In this document: positions 55,434 through 64,000 of the stretch, piece after piece
Position numbering within the stretch: position 1 is the stretch's first letter
Layout: each line of letters begins with the position of its first letter
Source: Brevibacillus brevis NBRC 100599
GTDB taxonomy: Bacteria > Bacillota > Bacilli > Brevibacillales > Brevibacillaceae
Length of the DNA stretch: 64,000 nt
Assembly: GCF_000010165.1 (NCBI RefSeq)
Contig: NC_012491.1
Location: 5,704,001 to 5,768,000, forward strand
Direction: 5' to 3'
Position numbers and translations under genes: made by a program
Notes under the pieces: model-generated
Told to the model about the DNA's origin: nothing
What the model saw: only the letters and a program-made list of their open reading frames with translations
The model's database searches: none

Positions 55434-56249
55434 TTAGTGATCTTCATTCACTTGCTGTGACAGGTAAACCATCGCCAGCGTTGTGAAAATGAATGCCTGT
55501 ACGGAACCGACGAACACCGAGTAGCCCAACCACAGGAACAGCGGAATGCTTCCGAAGATCCCTACACCCAGCAGGAAGGCAATCAAAACCTCACCCGCAA
55601 AGATGTTACCGAATAGACGCAAAGGCAGCGTCAACGGCTTGATGATGAACTCCTCCAGAATGTGAATCGGGTTCAGGAATGTATGTTTCAACCATCCCGT
55701 GAAGCTCTTCTTGATGCCCAGATAGTGAGCGTAGAGAAGAACGATGAACGCCAGAGCGAAAGTTACGCTAGGAGTCGCTGTTGGTGATTTCCACCACCCA
55801 ATGACAACGCCATGCGAGGACGGATCGGTAGAGTTCAGCTCTTCTTCAAGCTTGGCCACCTTTTGTTGCTTCATTTGTTCATTCGTGGAAGCCGTCAACA
55901 TGTCTTTAACCTTTTCACTTACTTGATGGTCAGGACCGTTGTGGTGAGCCGTGTTTACGTTAAATACGAGACCCAGTTGGTTTCCAAGGAAAATGTAAAG
56001 GAACAAAGTGAGTGCCAGCGAGACAAAGCCCGCAGCCTTCTTCGGTGTGATGTAGCTTTTTGTAATGCCGGTAACGAAGTCCACAATCCATTCCATCACG
56101 TTTTGCGCGCCGCTTGGAGTTGCGGAGGTCAGGTTGCGGGTCATCCCGATACACAGCAAAAGCACCACCAGAGAGGTAACCAAAATCATAAGAATAGTGG
56201 AGATGTCAAATACCATGCCCAACCATTCAAACCGCAGAGAATAATGCAT
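55434..56249 (-). CDS. atpB: ATP synthase F0 subunit a
   Basis: 271 residues from ATG 56249 (AGGGG upstream; a GTG three codons earlier is possible). Five to six membrane helices. The essential Arg is in KPLTLPLRLFGNIFAGE. A hydrophilic insert of about 50 residues (about 100-150) between helices contains NEQMKQQKVAKLEEEL. Confidence 0.95.
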   Translation of the reverse strand: MHYSLRFEWLGMVFDISTILMILVTSLVVLLLCIGMTRNLTSATPSGAQNVMEWIVDFVTGITKSYITPKKAAGFVSLALTLFLYIFLGNQLGLVFNVNTAHHNGPDHQVSEKVKDMLTASTNEQMKQQKVAKLEEELNSTDPSSHGVVIGWWKSPTATPSVTFALAFIVLLYAHYLGIKKSFTGWLKHTFLNPIHILEEFIIKPLTLPLRLFGNIFAGEVLIAFLLGVGIFGSIPLFLWLGYSVFVGSVQAFIFTTLAMVYLSQQVNEDH

Positions 56250-56317
56250 GTATTTCACCCCTTTCTTCCGCGCGAATCTATTGCTTACGTACGTTGCAAA
56301 GAAAAAATATCTACTAT

Positions 56318-56686
56318 CTATTTAAAGGAGCGATACACAAAAAGGAAACTGAGAATCTGAAAGAGGAATAAACCTATCAATACGCCAGCGATTCCAAACA
56401 AATGGGGAAAACGCATTGTCAAAAAGACTGCAAAGCCTGCCACAGCCAGTCGCTGCAGCATACCAGTCCCTTTTGGCCGGACGTTTGGATCAACAGCCAT
56501 CTGACTAATGCGCCAGGTTTTGCTGAAGAGAACCGTGCCATTTACCAAGCTGCAAACCATCCCAAGCAGTAGACTTTGCAAAAAGAAACGATACGATGGC
56601 AACACCGCCCAGAGTATCGAGGCAATTGCCATACAGAAAAAGGCATAGCGAAAAGTGGATCGCATTGCCGAAGAAAACGTTTGCAT
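56318..56686 (-). CDS. atpI: ATP synthase subunit I
   Basis: 122 residues, four membrane helices, found ahead of atpB in atp operons. It helps assemble the c-ring or move magnesium. Little sequence conservation; the call rests on topology, length and position. Confidence 0.85.
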   Translation of the reverse strand: MQTFSSAMRSTFRYAFFCMAIASILWAVLPSYRFFLQSLLLGMVCSLVNGTVLFSKTWRISQMAVDPNVRPKGTGMLQRLAVAGFAVFLTMRFPHLFGIAGVLIGLFLFQILSFLFVYRSFK

Positions 56687-56696
56687 GTTCCATCTC

Positions 56697-56906
56697 CTAG
56701 AGGTAACCGCGAACGATGCGGTAGACGCTATACACGCCTATTCCTAATCCCGCGAGCAGCCCAACCATCAAAAAAAGCGGATTGGTAGAGAAAAGACTAT
56801 CCAAGTATTTTCCCAGAAGGACTCCCGAAATCACGCAAACGGCCATATCGACACCGATCAGGGTGACCAATGTGATCGCTCGCCACGGATTATCCAATTT
56901 CGACAC
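56697..56906 (-). CDS. atpZ: AtpZ/AtpI family small membrane protein
   Basis: 69 residues from GTG 56906, with GGAG 11 bases upstream. Two membrane helices with LLGKYLDSLFSTNPLFLMVG between and GLGIGVYSVYRIV at the end, typical of the AtpZ family at the head of atp operons. Upstream in-frame starts at 56927 and 56969 lack ribosome sites. Confidence 0.85.
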   Translation of the reverse strand: MSKLDNPWRAITLVTLIGVDMAVCVISGVLLGKYLDSLFSTNPLFLMVGLLAGLGIGVYSVYRIVRGYL

Positions 56907-56971
56907 AGAGTAACATTCTCCTTTCATACATAAGGAGAGGGCTGGTGTCAAGTGCCCCTTTGCCCTCATTC

Positions 56972-57001
56972 ATATTAACGAAGAATTATTCCCTTTGTCA
57001 A
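56972..57001 (-). promoter_or_regulatory. atp operon promoter
   Basis: On the minus strand consensus TTGACA (57001-56996), an 18-bp spacer, then TAATAT (56977-56972), about 65 bases before atpZ. Confidence 0.75.
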
Positions 57002-57043
57002 CGTTAGGCTCAGTCTGTACACAAAGCGTTCACAATTTGAAAT

Positions 57044-58234
57044 TTAAATTTTCTCGACAATTGTAGAGACGCCTTGTCCACCGCCGATGCAAAGTGTTGC
57101 TAACCCATATTTTGCCCCTTCGCGTTTTTGCAATTCATGCACTAGCGTGACCAATATTCTCGCTCCACTCGCACCAATTGGATGTCCCAAGGCGATGGCT
57201 CCGCCGTTGACATTCAGCTTCTCGCGATCAAAGCCTAGTGCTTTGCCAACAGACAGCGATTGAACAGCAAAAGCTTCATTTGCTTCGATCAAGTCAATGT
57301 CAGCAATCGACAGACCCGCTTTTTCCAGTACGCGTTTGGTCGCAGGAACTGGACCGTACCCCATGATGCTCGGATCAACACCTGCACTCGCATTGGCTAC
57401 GATACGGGCAAGAGGCTTCACACCCAGCTCTTCTGCCTTCTCGCGTGTCATAATCAAAAGAGCTGCTGCTCCATCGTTGATACCAGATGCATTCCCGGCT
57501 GTCACAGTTCCATCCTTTTTAAATGCAGGCTTTAGTTTGCCTAGGGCTTCGGCTGTCACGCCAGCACGCGGGAATTCGTCTATGGCAAACAGCACCGGGT
57601 CACCCTTGCGCTGCGGGATCGGAACCGGCACGATTTCTTCTTGAAAACGACCACTAGTGAGCGCTTGCTGAGCCTTTTCCTGGCTCCACGCTGAAAATTC
57701 ATCCTGCTCTTCGCGTCCGATTTCGTATTTGGTGCAAAGGTTCTCTGCTGTAATGCCCATGTGGTAGTCGTTGAAAGCACACCACAGCCCGTCGCGAATC
57801 ATGGAGTCTACCACTTTCTGATCTCCCATGCGGTAGCCTGAACGCGCACCTTCCATTAAGTATGGTGCTTGACTCATATTCTCCATCCCACCAGCCAAGA
57901 CAACCTCTGCCTCACCAGCAAGGATGGACTGAACGGCCAGATGAACGGCTTTTAGACCTGAACCACAAACTTTGTTAATTGTCAGGGAGGGAACTTCATG
58001 AGCAAGGCCCGCGTGAATAGAAGCCTGACGCGCCGGGTTTTGACCCAAGCCTGCTGACAGTACGTTCCCCATAATCACTTCATCGACCGCATCCTTGGAA
58101 ACACCTGCACGCTCTAGCGCTGCTTCCAGTACAATTCCGCCCAGCTTTGTCGCGCTGACACCTGCAAGCGTTCCTTGAAAGCTACCTATAGCAGTGCGCA
58201 CAGCACTCGCAATGACGATTTCTCTTTGACTCAT
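57044..58234 (-). CDS. Acetyl-CoA C-acetyltransferase (thiolase)
   Basis: 396 residues from ATG 58234, behind GAGGGG. Catalytic Cys90 ([10 protein letters not shown]), His near 351 ([10 protein letters not shown]) and Cys382 (LCIGGGQG): the complete thiolase set. It joins two acetyl-CoA to acetoacetyl-CoA or works in reverse in fatty-acid or butanoate breakdown. It lies 96 bases after bioC with no clear terminator between, so read-through from the biotin operon is possible. No direct biotin role is known. Confidence 0.94.
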   Translation of the reverse strand: MSQREIVIASAVRTAIGSFQGTLAGVSATKLGGIVLEAALERAGVSKDAVDEVIMGNVLSAGLGQNPARQASIHAGLAHEVPSLTINKVCGSGLKAVHLAVQSILAGEAEVVLAGGMENMSQAPYLMEGARSGYRMGDQKVVDSMIRDGLWCAFNDYHMGITAENLCTKYEIGREEQDEFSAWSQEKAQQALTSGRFQEEIVPVPIPQRKGDPVLFAIDEFPRAGVTAEALGKLKPAFKKDGTVTAGNASGINDGAAALLIMTREKAEELGVKPLARIVANASAGVDPSIMGYGPVPATKRVLEKAGLSIADIDLIEANEAFAVQSLSVGKALGFDREKLNVNGGAIALGHPIGASGARILVTLVHELQKREGAKYGLATLCIGGGQGVSTIVEKI

Positions 58235-58330
58235 CTTCCACACACCCCTCAAATACACAGGATAGGCAACCTTCTTAAGATTCCATCTCTTCATGATAAT
58301 TCCTGCTAGGAAATCGCTTTCTTTTCCAGT

Positions 58331-59167
58331 TTATTTAAAAAACGTCACGGCTCTTGATGAAACAGCACGAACGTAAATAACTTCGTAGGTGACAGGGATG
58401 CCCGTTTCTCTTTTATACGTCTGCTCATAGTAACGAATCATTTCTGCAAGGAGTTTTCTGCGTCCAAGACCGCTCCCTTGCTCCATACTTACGCTGGCGC
58501 CCACGGCTTTCACAGCATGCAGAAAATCCCGTACACCCGGGTAAGTTAGCCGTTCATATTTCCTACTGATCTCTATATCCGTAAACCCTGCTTGCTCCAA
58601 TTGCTCATGCCAATCACGTGCAGAGAGAAACTCCAGGCCATGGCGTACTCCCTTTTCTCCCAAAATCGCATGAGCATTCGTAAACGAATCATGCAGCTCC
58701 CAAAAAGTATCAGGTCCAAATGTCGAAAAAACCAAAGGTGCTCCCGGCTTCAGGATTCTTGCCAATCCTCTTAGCGTATGCGCTGGCCTGGCAAACCACT
58801 GAAAACACGCTCCTGAAACGATCAAATCCTTTGACTTCGCCTGTTGTTCCCAAACCCATTCTTCGGCATCAGCTTGAGAAAATGAACAAATCAGGCCGTG
58901 CTGCTCCAGGTTGTTCTTCGCCTGCTCCAGCATACCTTGCGCAATCTCTACCGCCTCGTAGTGGGCAGCAGAAAAATAGCTGCGAATGACGCGGGTTAAC
59001 CCCCCTGTTCCACAGCCAATCTCTAGGATGCTTCGCACATCATTCTCGTTCGTTATCTCTGTAACCATTTGACTCAAATGATCGGCCATCTTCTTTTGCA
59101 CAAGTGCGTATTTTTCATATGAGACAGCCTTCTCACTAAATCGGCTGCTGATTGCCCTCTTCTGCAA
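58331..59167 (-). CDS. bioC: Malonyl-[ACP] O-methyltransferase BioC
   Basis: 278 residues with TTG start behind GGAGC. SAM-dependent methyltransferase fold: ILEIGCGTGGLTR (about 47-59), an acidic AVEIAQGML, ADAEEW and SGACFQWF, as in BioC. It methylates malonyl-ACP so that fatty-acid synthesis can build pimeloyl-ACP methyl ester for biotin. The start overlaps the bioH-like gene by 32 bases, so the pair is translationally coupled. Last clear biotin gene of the operon. Confidence 0.92.
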   Translation of the reverse strand: MQKRAISSRFSEKAVSYEKYALVQKKMADHLSQMVTEITNENDVRSILEIGCGTGGLTRVIRSYFSAAHYEAVEIAQGMLEQAKNNLEQHGLICSFSQADAEEWVWEQQAKSKDLIVSGACFQWFARPAHTLRGLARILKPGAPLVFSTFGPDTFWELHDSFTNAHAILGEKGVRHGLEFLSARDWHEQLEQAGFTDIEISRKYERLTYPGVRDFLHAVKAVGASVSMEQGSGLGRRKLLAEMIRYYEQTYKRETGIPVTYEVIYVRAVSSRAVTFFK

Positions 59168-59873
59168 GCTGCTCCACCATCCTCTTTAGCGAATCTCCTA
59201 CAACCTCCGGAACAAATACATGCGGGGCATGACCACAGTCAGGAATTTGAACGAAATTGGCACCTGAAAGGCTACCCGCCAGTTCTTCTCCGGCTGCGAG
59301 CGAACAGATTGCATCCTCCGTGCCTTGAATGACGAGAGTCGGAGTAGTCAGCGAAGACAAGAACGGGCGGCAATCCTCTTCTTCTAAGTAGGTCAAGCCC
59401 GCAATCAACGCCGTCGTACTCCACTTCTGGCTGTCCAGTCTCACATACAGACCTGTTTGTTCACGCTCACCCGGTGTGAGCATCTGTTCGACAAATGCGT
59501 CCATCACCCGCTCGCGTGCTACAGAAAGCTGCCTTTTCATCCTCTGTAAAACAACAGGATGCCACCCAGCGCGAAGGTCATGCCGTTCGCAGATAAAGCG
59601 AGCTGTTGTGCCGATCAAAACAAGTCCTGAGACCGGGTACTGGGCAGCAAGGCGTATTCCGAGCATCCCTCCCATAGACCACCCCACTACAATCAGCTCC
59701 TGCGCTGCTAGAGAGCGGACTTCCTCTACTACTCTCTCGTAAAATTGCGAGGAATCAGTGACGTCCGAATAAGTAGGAATGATGTGCTGATAGGAAGGAA
59801 ACTGTGAGCGAACTGCATCCCAGCTGCAATCTGGCATTCCCCACCCGGTTAGCCACAGCATCACTTTTCTCAC
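59136..59873 (-). CDS. bioH: Alpha/beta hydrolase, BioH-type pimeloyl-ACP methyl ester esterase
   Basis: 245 residues from the GTG at 59873, where GTGA overlaps the bioF stop and AGGAGG lies 9 bases upstream. Alpha/beta hydrolase: Ser66 in VGWSMGG, Asp187 in GTEDAIC and His215 in CGHAPHV. MLWLTGWGMPD supplies the oxyanion segment. It would remove the methyl group that BioC added. The BioH role is inferred from the position between bioF and bioC; by sequence alone another esterase type (BioG, BioK, BioJ) is not excluded. Confidence 0.85.
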   Translation of the reverse strand: MRKVMLWLTGWGMPDCSWDAVRSQFPSYQHIIPTYSDVTDSSQFYERVVEEVRSLAAQELIVVGWSMGGMLGIRLAAQYPVSGLVLIGTTARFICERHDLRAGWHPVVLQRMKRQLSVARERVMDAFVEQMLTPGEREQTGLYVRLDSQKWSTTALIAGLTYLEEEDCRPFLSSLTTPTLVIQGTEDAICSLAAGEELAGSLSGANFVQIPDCGHAPHVFVPEVVGDSLKRMVEQLAEEGNQQPI

Positions 59874-61069
59874 GATATCGTTCCTCCTTTTTGAAGCTCG
59901 TCCCTGATTACGCTCACTTGCTCGCAAGCCCACTCCAGCTCTTCGCGCGTATGAGCAGCCATCACGGTAAAGCGGATACGTGCGGTTCCTGCTGGCACAG
60001 TAGGAGGTCGAATCGCCACTGCTGCAATCCCTCGCTGCCTAAGCCTTTTGCTGAACTGCAAAGTCCACTCATTCTCTCCTAACGTGAGCGGGATGATTGG
60101 CGTATCTTCTTCGTCTACAGTAAACCCGCGTGAGCGAAGCAACTGGCGAAACATGAGCGCATTCTGCCTCACTGCTTTTCTGCGCCAAGAGTCTGTTTGT
60201 ACCAAAGACAACGCCGCCAGGTTCGAGCCAATCACAGCAGGAGGCAGAGCTGTGGAATAGACCAGCGAGCGCGCTTTTGTCATCAAATAACGAATGATGA
60301 TCTCATCTGCGCATACGTATGCCCCATAAACACCAAATGCCTTGCTGAAGGTTCCCATCAACACATCGACTTTTCCGGCGATGCCGAGCTCGTGGCACAA
60401 GCCCTGCCCTTCTTCACCACGCACTCCCCCTGCATGGGCTTCGTCAACCATCAGCATGGTATCGTAACGATCACGCAGTTTTACCAATTCAAGTAGGGGA
60501 GCTTTATCACCGTCCATGGAGAATATGCTGTCCGTGACGATCCACTTCCGTCTTGCATCCTGGTGCTTTTTCAGTAAAAACTCCAGATGCTCCATGTCGT
60601 TATGTCTGTACCGAAAATGCTCCGCCCGACTGAGCACGATCCCATCTACAATGCTGGCGTGATTCAACCGATCACTAAAAACAGCGTCGCCTCTTCCAGC
60701 AAGCGCTGCAATTACCCCTGTATTTGCCTGATAGCCGTTTGCAAAAACAAGCGCCGCTTCTCTCTCTTTCCACGCCGCCAATCGTTGTTCCAGCTCGTCA
60801 TATAACGCGTAGTTTCCATGGACGAGACGAGAGGCAGTTCCTCCTGCCCCCCACTCCTCTGCCGCCAATTTGCCAGCTTCCACGATTCGTTGATCGTGGG
60901 CCAAGCCCAAATAGTTGTTCGATGACAGATTTAATAATGGTTTCCCTTCGACTTGAATCCACGTGCCTGTACGATCACTGGCTGACTCTACGGTGTTCCA
61001 CTCTCTTGCCAACGATTGTTTCCGCAATGAATCGTATTCTTCTTCCAGCCATGTGTAGCGTTTATTCAT
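59870..61069 (-). CDS. bioF: 8-amino-7-oxononanoate synthase
   Basis: 399 residues from ATG 61069; the frame is open 16 codons further into bioB but lacks a good ribosome site. PLP enzyme joining pimeloyl thioester and alanine. SSNNYLGLA, GGTASRLVHGN, DEAHAGGV and the PLP lysine in GTFSKAFGVYG are visible. The stop overlaps the next gene (GTGA). Confidence 0.96.
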   Translation of the reverse strand: MNKRYTWLEEEYDSLRKQSLAREWNTVESASDRTGTWIQVEGKPLLNLSSNNYLGLAHDQRIVEAGKLAAEEWGAGGTASRLVHGNYALYDELEQRLAAWKEREAALVFANGYQANTGVIAALAGRGDAVFSDRLNHASIVDGIVLSRAEHFRYRHNDMEHLEFLLKKHQDARRKWIVTDSIFSMDGDKAPLLELVKLRDRYDTMLMVDEAHAGGVRGEEGQGLCHELGIAGKVDVLMGTFSKAFGVYGAYVCADEIIIRYLMTKARSLVYSTALPPAVIGSNLAALSLVQTDSWRRKAVRQNALMFRQLLRSRGFTVDEEDTPIIPLTLGENEWTLQFSKRLRQRGIAAVAIRPPTVPAGTARIRFTVMAAHTREELEWACEQVSVIRDELQKGGTIS

Positions 61070-61076
61070 AACTGAC

Positions 61077-62072
61077 CTACAGCGCACACAGCTCGATTTC
61101 AAACCCGAGGTCTTCAATCATCTGATGGTCTGTCGTGATTTCTTGCCCGGGTGTCGTCAAATAATCGCCCACAAACAACGAGTTAGCCGCATACAAGGAA
61201 AGAGGCTGCAAGGTGCGCAAATTCACTTCGCGACCACCCGCAACACGAATTTCTTTATCCGGGCAAATAAATCGGAACAAAGCGAGAACACGCAGAGCCT
61301 TCATTGCCGGGGTGCGTCCTTTATCCTCCAACGGGGTTCCTGGAATCGCATTTAAAAAATTGATAGGGATGGAATCTGCGTCGAGATTGCGCAGGGCAAA
61401 TGCCATTTCGACGATCTCCTCATCGCTCTCCCCCATGCCAATGATCACGCCTGCGCAGGGCGACATCCCTGCTCTTTTCACGGTATCGACTGTCTGTATA
61501 CGCTGGTCGTACGTGTGCGTTGTCGTAATCGCTTCGTAATGGTTGCGACTCGTGTTGAGATTATGGTTGTAACGGTGAACACCTGAATCTTTTAGACGCG
61601 TTGCTTGTTCGTCGCTTAGAATCCCTAAACACGCGCAAATTTTCAGCGGCATCGTCTCACGGATTTCTTTGACGGCCTCGATGACTTGGCCCAGCTCTTT
61701 TTCCGTGGGACCGCGTCCTGAGGCGACAATACAGTATGTACCTGCTTTTCGATTCATGGCTTCTCGGGCACCTGCGAGCAATGTCTCCTTGTCCAGCATC
61801 GTGTACTTGGATACGGGAGCATTCGAAACAATCGACTGTGAGCAGTAACCGCAATCCTCCGGACATAGGCCGCTCTTGGCGTTGATGATCATGTTCAGTT
61901 TGACCTTTTTTCCGAAAAAGTGCTTTCTGACGCGAAACGCTTCGTTCATGACCAGCAGCAGCTCATCATCCGGCGCTTGCAACACCTTCATTGCCTCTTC
62001 GTGCGTAAGCACTTCCTTGCTAATTGCTTTACGAGAGTATCCCTTCCAATCCAAACAGGTGCTTTGCTCCAT
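61077..62072 (-). CDS. bioB: Biotin synthase
   Basis: 331 residues, radical SAM enzyme that inserts sulfur into dethiobiotin. CPEDCGYCSQS carries the CxxxCxxC cluster. Further conserved Cys lie in TYCIVASGRGP, LKICACLG and MSPCAGVIIGMGE. The Arg of the [2Fe-2S] cluster is in KEIRVAGGREVNLR. ATG after AGAGGGGGAGACG. Confidence 0.97.
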   Translation of the reverse strand: MEQSTCLDWKGYSRKAISKEVLTHEEAMKVLQAPDDELLLVMNEAFRVRKHFFGKKVKLNMIINAKSGLCPEDCGYCSQSIVSNAPVSKYTMLDKETLLAGAREAMNRKAGTYCIVASGRGPTEKELGQVIEAVKEIRETMPLKICACLGILSDEQATRLKDSGVHRYNHNLNTSRNHYEAITTTHTYDQRIQTVDTVKRAGMSPCAGVIIGMGESDEEIVEMAFALRNLDADSIPINFLNAIPGTPLEDKGRTPAMKALRVLALFRFICPDKEIRVAGGREVNLRTLQPLSLYAANSLFVGDYLTTPGQEITTDHQMIEDLGFEIELCAL

Positions 62073-62092
62073 TTTCTCGTCTCCCCCTCTTA

Positions 62093-62812
62093 TTATTTAT
62101 GGCTCCACTGACACAGCTGTCCGATGTCTACACATTCTTGGATCAGCTGCGTCAAGTGCTGGCGCTCTAACGGTTTGTTTATCCATGGAAGCACGCCCCA
62201 TACGGGAACTCCCCCATAGCTCTCAATCATGCTCGCGTTTGTTTTGACACTCTCATCAATGACACCAGCTGAGTTGTTTTGATTCAGGATGACACCCACA
62301 ACCTCGATCCCGAGTTCCCGTGCATACCAAACGGACAAGAGCGTATGGTTAATTGTGCCGAGCCCAGCCCGAGCCACGATGAGCATGGGCAGGTTCAGCC
62401 GAGCAGCAAGATCCGCTATCGTTTCGGTTGGAGTCAATGGAACAAGCAGACCACCCGCTCCTTCGACAAGGAGTGCCGGATAACGTTCCATCAAGGGTCG
62501 CCCGCAAGCGATTACTTCCTCCATAGTCAAGCTCTTCCCCTCTGCTTCCGCAGCCAGATAAGGGGTAAGCGGTGCTTCAAAACAAAGTGGGGCTATCTCC
62601 TCACACGCGTCAGGCACTCCGCTCCACGATCTCAAGTGCATAGCGTCACTGCCCTCATCATGTGCTCGTGCTCCTGACTGGACTGGCTTCCAAACTCCGA
62701 TGTCCACTCCTGTCTCACGCAACACGGATGCGATTCCGGCAGTCACAATCGTTTTGCCTACCCCAGTATCTGTTCCTGTGATGAACAATCCGGAAAAGGG
62801 GCGATCAGCCAT
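62093..62812 (-). CDS. bioD: Dethiobiotin synthetase
   Basis: 239 residues from ATG 62812 (GAGGAG 8 bases upstream). A GTG three codons earlier overlaps the bioA stop as GTGA and is also possible. P-loop GTDTGVGKT, then VWKPVQSG and VEGAGGLLVPL. It makes the ureido ring of dethiobiotin with ATP and CO2. Confidence 0.95.
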   Translation of the reverse strand: MADRPFSGLFITGTDTGVGKTIVTAGIASVLRETGVDIGVWKPVQSGARAHDEGSDAMHLRSWSGVPDACEEIAPLCFEAPLTPYLAAEAEGKSLTMEEVIACGRPLMERYPALLVEGAGGLLVPLTPTETIADLAARLNLPMLIVARAGLGTINHTLLSVWYARELGIEVVGVILNQNNSAGVIDESVKTNASMIESYGGVPVWGVLPWINKPLERQHLTQLIQECVDIGQLCQWSHK

Positions 62813-62817
62813 ATCAA

Positions 62818-64000
62818 TCACTCCTCTACTTCACCTGTCGTTACATCCTGAATCGATTCCGCCAAAATCCGAACCATGTCAGCCAATTCTTCCGTTGTAG
62901 ATACAAGCGGTGGGATAAAAACGATGACGTTGCCCAACGGTCGTGTCAAAAGCCCTTTTTCTCTCGCTACCTGACAGACACGCACACCGATCCGCTCATT
63001 CCAGTGATAAGGCTCCTTGGTCTCTTTATCCCGAACCAGCTCGATTCCCGCCATCAAGCCTTTTTGCCGGATATCTCCTACATGAGGTAGGTCGTACAGC
63101 GGCCCTAGCAATTGCTCCAAAACGATTGCCTTTTGTGCTACTTGTTGAACAACTCCGCGCTCCTCCATCAGCCGCAGGTTGGCGAGAGCAACTGCACAGC
63201 CGAGTGGATTTCCTGTAAACGAATGTCCGTGGAAAAAGGTTTTCTGTTCCTCATAGTCAGCGAAAAAGGCATCATAAATCTGCTCGGTTACTAAGGTAGC
63301 CGCTACAGGCAAATACCCTCCTGTAAGCCCTTTTGCAACTGCCATGATGTCTGGCACGACCCCATCATGCTCACAAGCGAACATTTTGCCCGTACGTCCA
63401 AATCCTGTCGCTACTTCGTCTGCGATCAGCAATACATCATGGGCGCGCAACATCTCCGCGATTTTTTTCAAGCAACCATCCGGCATGATAATCATTCCGC
63501 TTGCTCCCTGCACGACAGGCTCTACGATCATCGCCGCAATCTCATGAGCTCTATCCCTAAGCAAACTTTCCAGGCTGCTCAATGTGGCCTGAACGGCTGC
63601 TTCTTCACCGCCTTGCCTGTACGGATAAGGGTATGGAATGACATGTGGAGAAAAGAGCAGCGGTTTATAGACCTGATGGTAGAGGGGAATAGCTCCCACA
63701 CTTGTGGCTCCAATCGTATCCCCGTGATAGGCATTGTTCATCGTGATAAACGAATGCTTTCCGGTATGTCCGCGATTTTGCCAGTATTGGAACGCCATTT
63801 TCAGTGAGATTTCGACCGCAGTTGCCCCGTTGTCAGAGTAAAAAACTTTACTCAATCCTTTTGGAGCGAGATTGATCAGCTTTTCCGCTAATAAAATGGA
63901 TGGGACGTTTGCCATGCCGAGCAAAGTAGAATGGGCAATCTGGTCAAGCTGCTCCGTGATCGCCTGATTCAGCTCGGGAACGTTGTGGCCATGGACGTTC
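62818..64000 (-). CDS. bioA: Adenosylmethionine-8-amino-7-oxononanoate aminotransferase, N-terminus cut off
   Basis: The 394 visible codons lack the N-terminus, which lies beyond the right edge. The frame stays open to position 64000 ([14 protein letters not shown]). Class III PLP aminotransferase: [36 protein letters not shown] lysine in [12 protein letters not shown] and [17 protein letters not shown]. It uses SAM as amino donor to make 7,8-diaminopelargonate. First visible gene of the bioADBFHC operon; its promoter is outside the window. Confidence 0.95.
   Translation of the reverse strand, partial: NVHGHNVPELNQAITEQLDQIAHSTLLGMANVPSILLAEKLINLAPKGLSKVFYSDNGATAVEISLKMAFQYWQNRGHTGKHSFITMNNAYHGDTIGATSVGAIPLYHQVYKPLLFSPHVIPYPYPYRQGGEEAAVQATLSSLESLLRDRAHEIAAMIVEPVVQGASGMIIMPDGCLKKIAEMLRAHDVLLIADEVATGFGRTGKMFACEHDGVVPDIMAVAKGLTGGYLPVAATLVTEQIYDAFFADYEEQKTFFHGHSFTGNPLGCAVALANLRLMEERGVVQQVAQKAIVLEQLLGPLYDLPHVGDIRQKGLMAGIELVRDKETKEPYHWNERIGVRVCQVAREKGLLTRPLGNVIVFIPPLVSTTEELADMVRILAESIQDVTTGEVEE

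Noticed and set aside
57002-57043. Terminator between thiolase and atp promoter
   Set aside because: Only an AT-rich AAATTTAAATTT dyad is present, without a stable stem.

Overview
The window is low-GC Gram-positive chromosome from a Brevibacillus, very probably the B. brevis group. Two neighbouring genes encode what I recognise as the outer wall protein (OWP, 1004 residues) and middle wall protein (MWP, 1053 residues) of the B. brevis two-layer S-layer. The order spoIIID-mbl-flhO-flhP and atp-ywzB-ywmB-murA-spoIID-spoIIQ matches endospore-forming Bacillales. Almost everything is read from the minus strand. Only a recombinase, its DNA-binding neighbour, yvyE and one broken S-layer-like gene are on the plus strand.

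Region 1 (1-6662): the 5' part of metK behind a SAM riboswitch, a secreted subtilase anchored by SLH domains, and three tandem SLAP-domain paralogues that look like S-layer secretion/assembly factors.

Region 2 (6663-12346) is an accessory patch between the assembly genes and the S-layer operon. It holds a possible small RNA, two decayed minus-strand genes, a 5'-truncated S-layer-like gene on the plus strand, a tyrosine recombinase and a 269-residue protein with two HTH-like repeats and a ribbon-helix-helix-like end. This is the most unusual part of the window.

Region 3 (12347-25999): the owp/mwp operon with stacked promoters and a dual translation start, a TolC-like coiled-coil exported protein just upstream, yvyE, and a 1506-residue SLH protein.

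Region 4 (26000-37550): wall-polymer initiation (tagO, tagA), fabZ, pgsA, a small membrane protein, flhP, flhO, mbl, spoIIID, spoIIQ, spoIID, murA, ywmB and a DUF1146 protein. These serve wall synthesis, cell shape, flagella and engulfment.

Region 5 (37586-57001): an 11-subunit complex I operon (nuoABCDHIJKLMN, no nuoEFG), an unrecognised 246-residue protein, and a complete atp operon (atpZIBEFHAGDC). Together they form a proton-pumping and ATP-making block. NuoC carries a long repetitive Ala/Lys/Glu-rich N-terminal extension.

Region 6 (57044-64000): a thiolase and a biotin operon in the order bioA-D-B-F-H-C, which implies pimelate synthesis by the BioC/BioH route. bioA runs off the window end.

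All positions, motifs and translations were read by eye. No database search was run, so family assignments rest on recall of the families.
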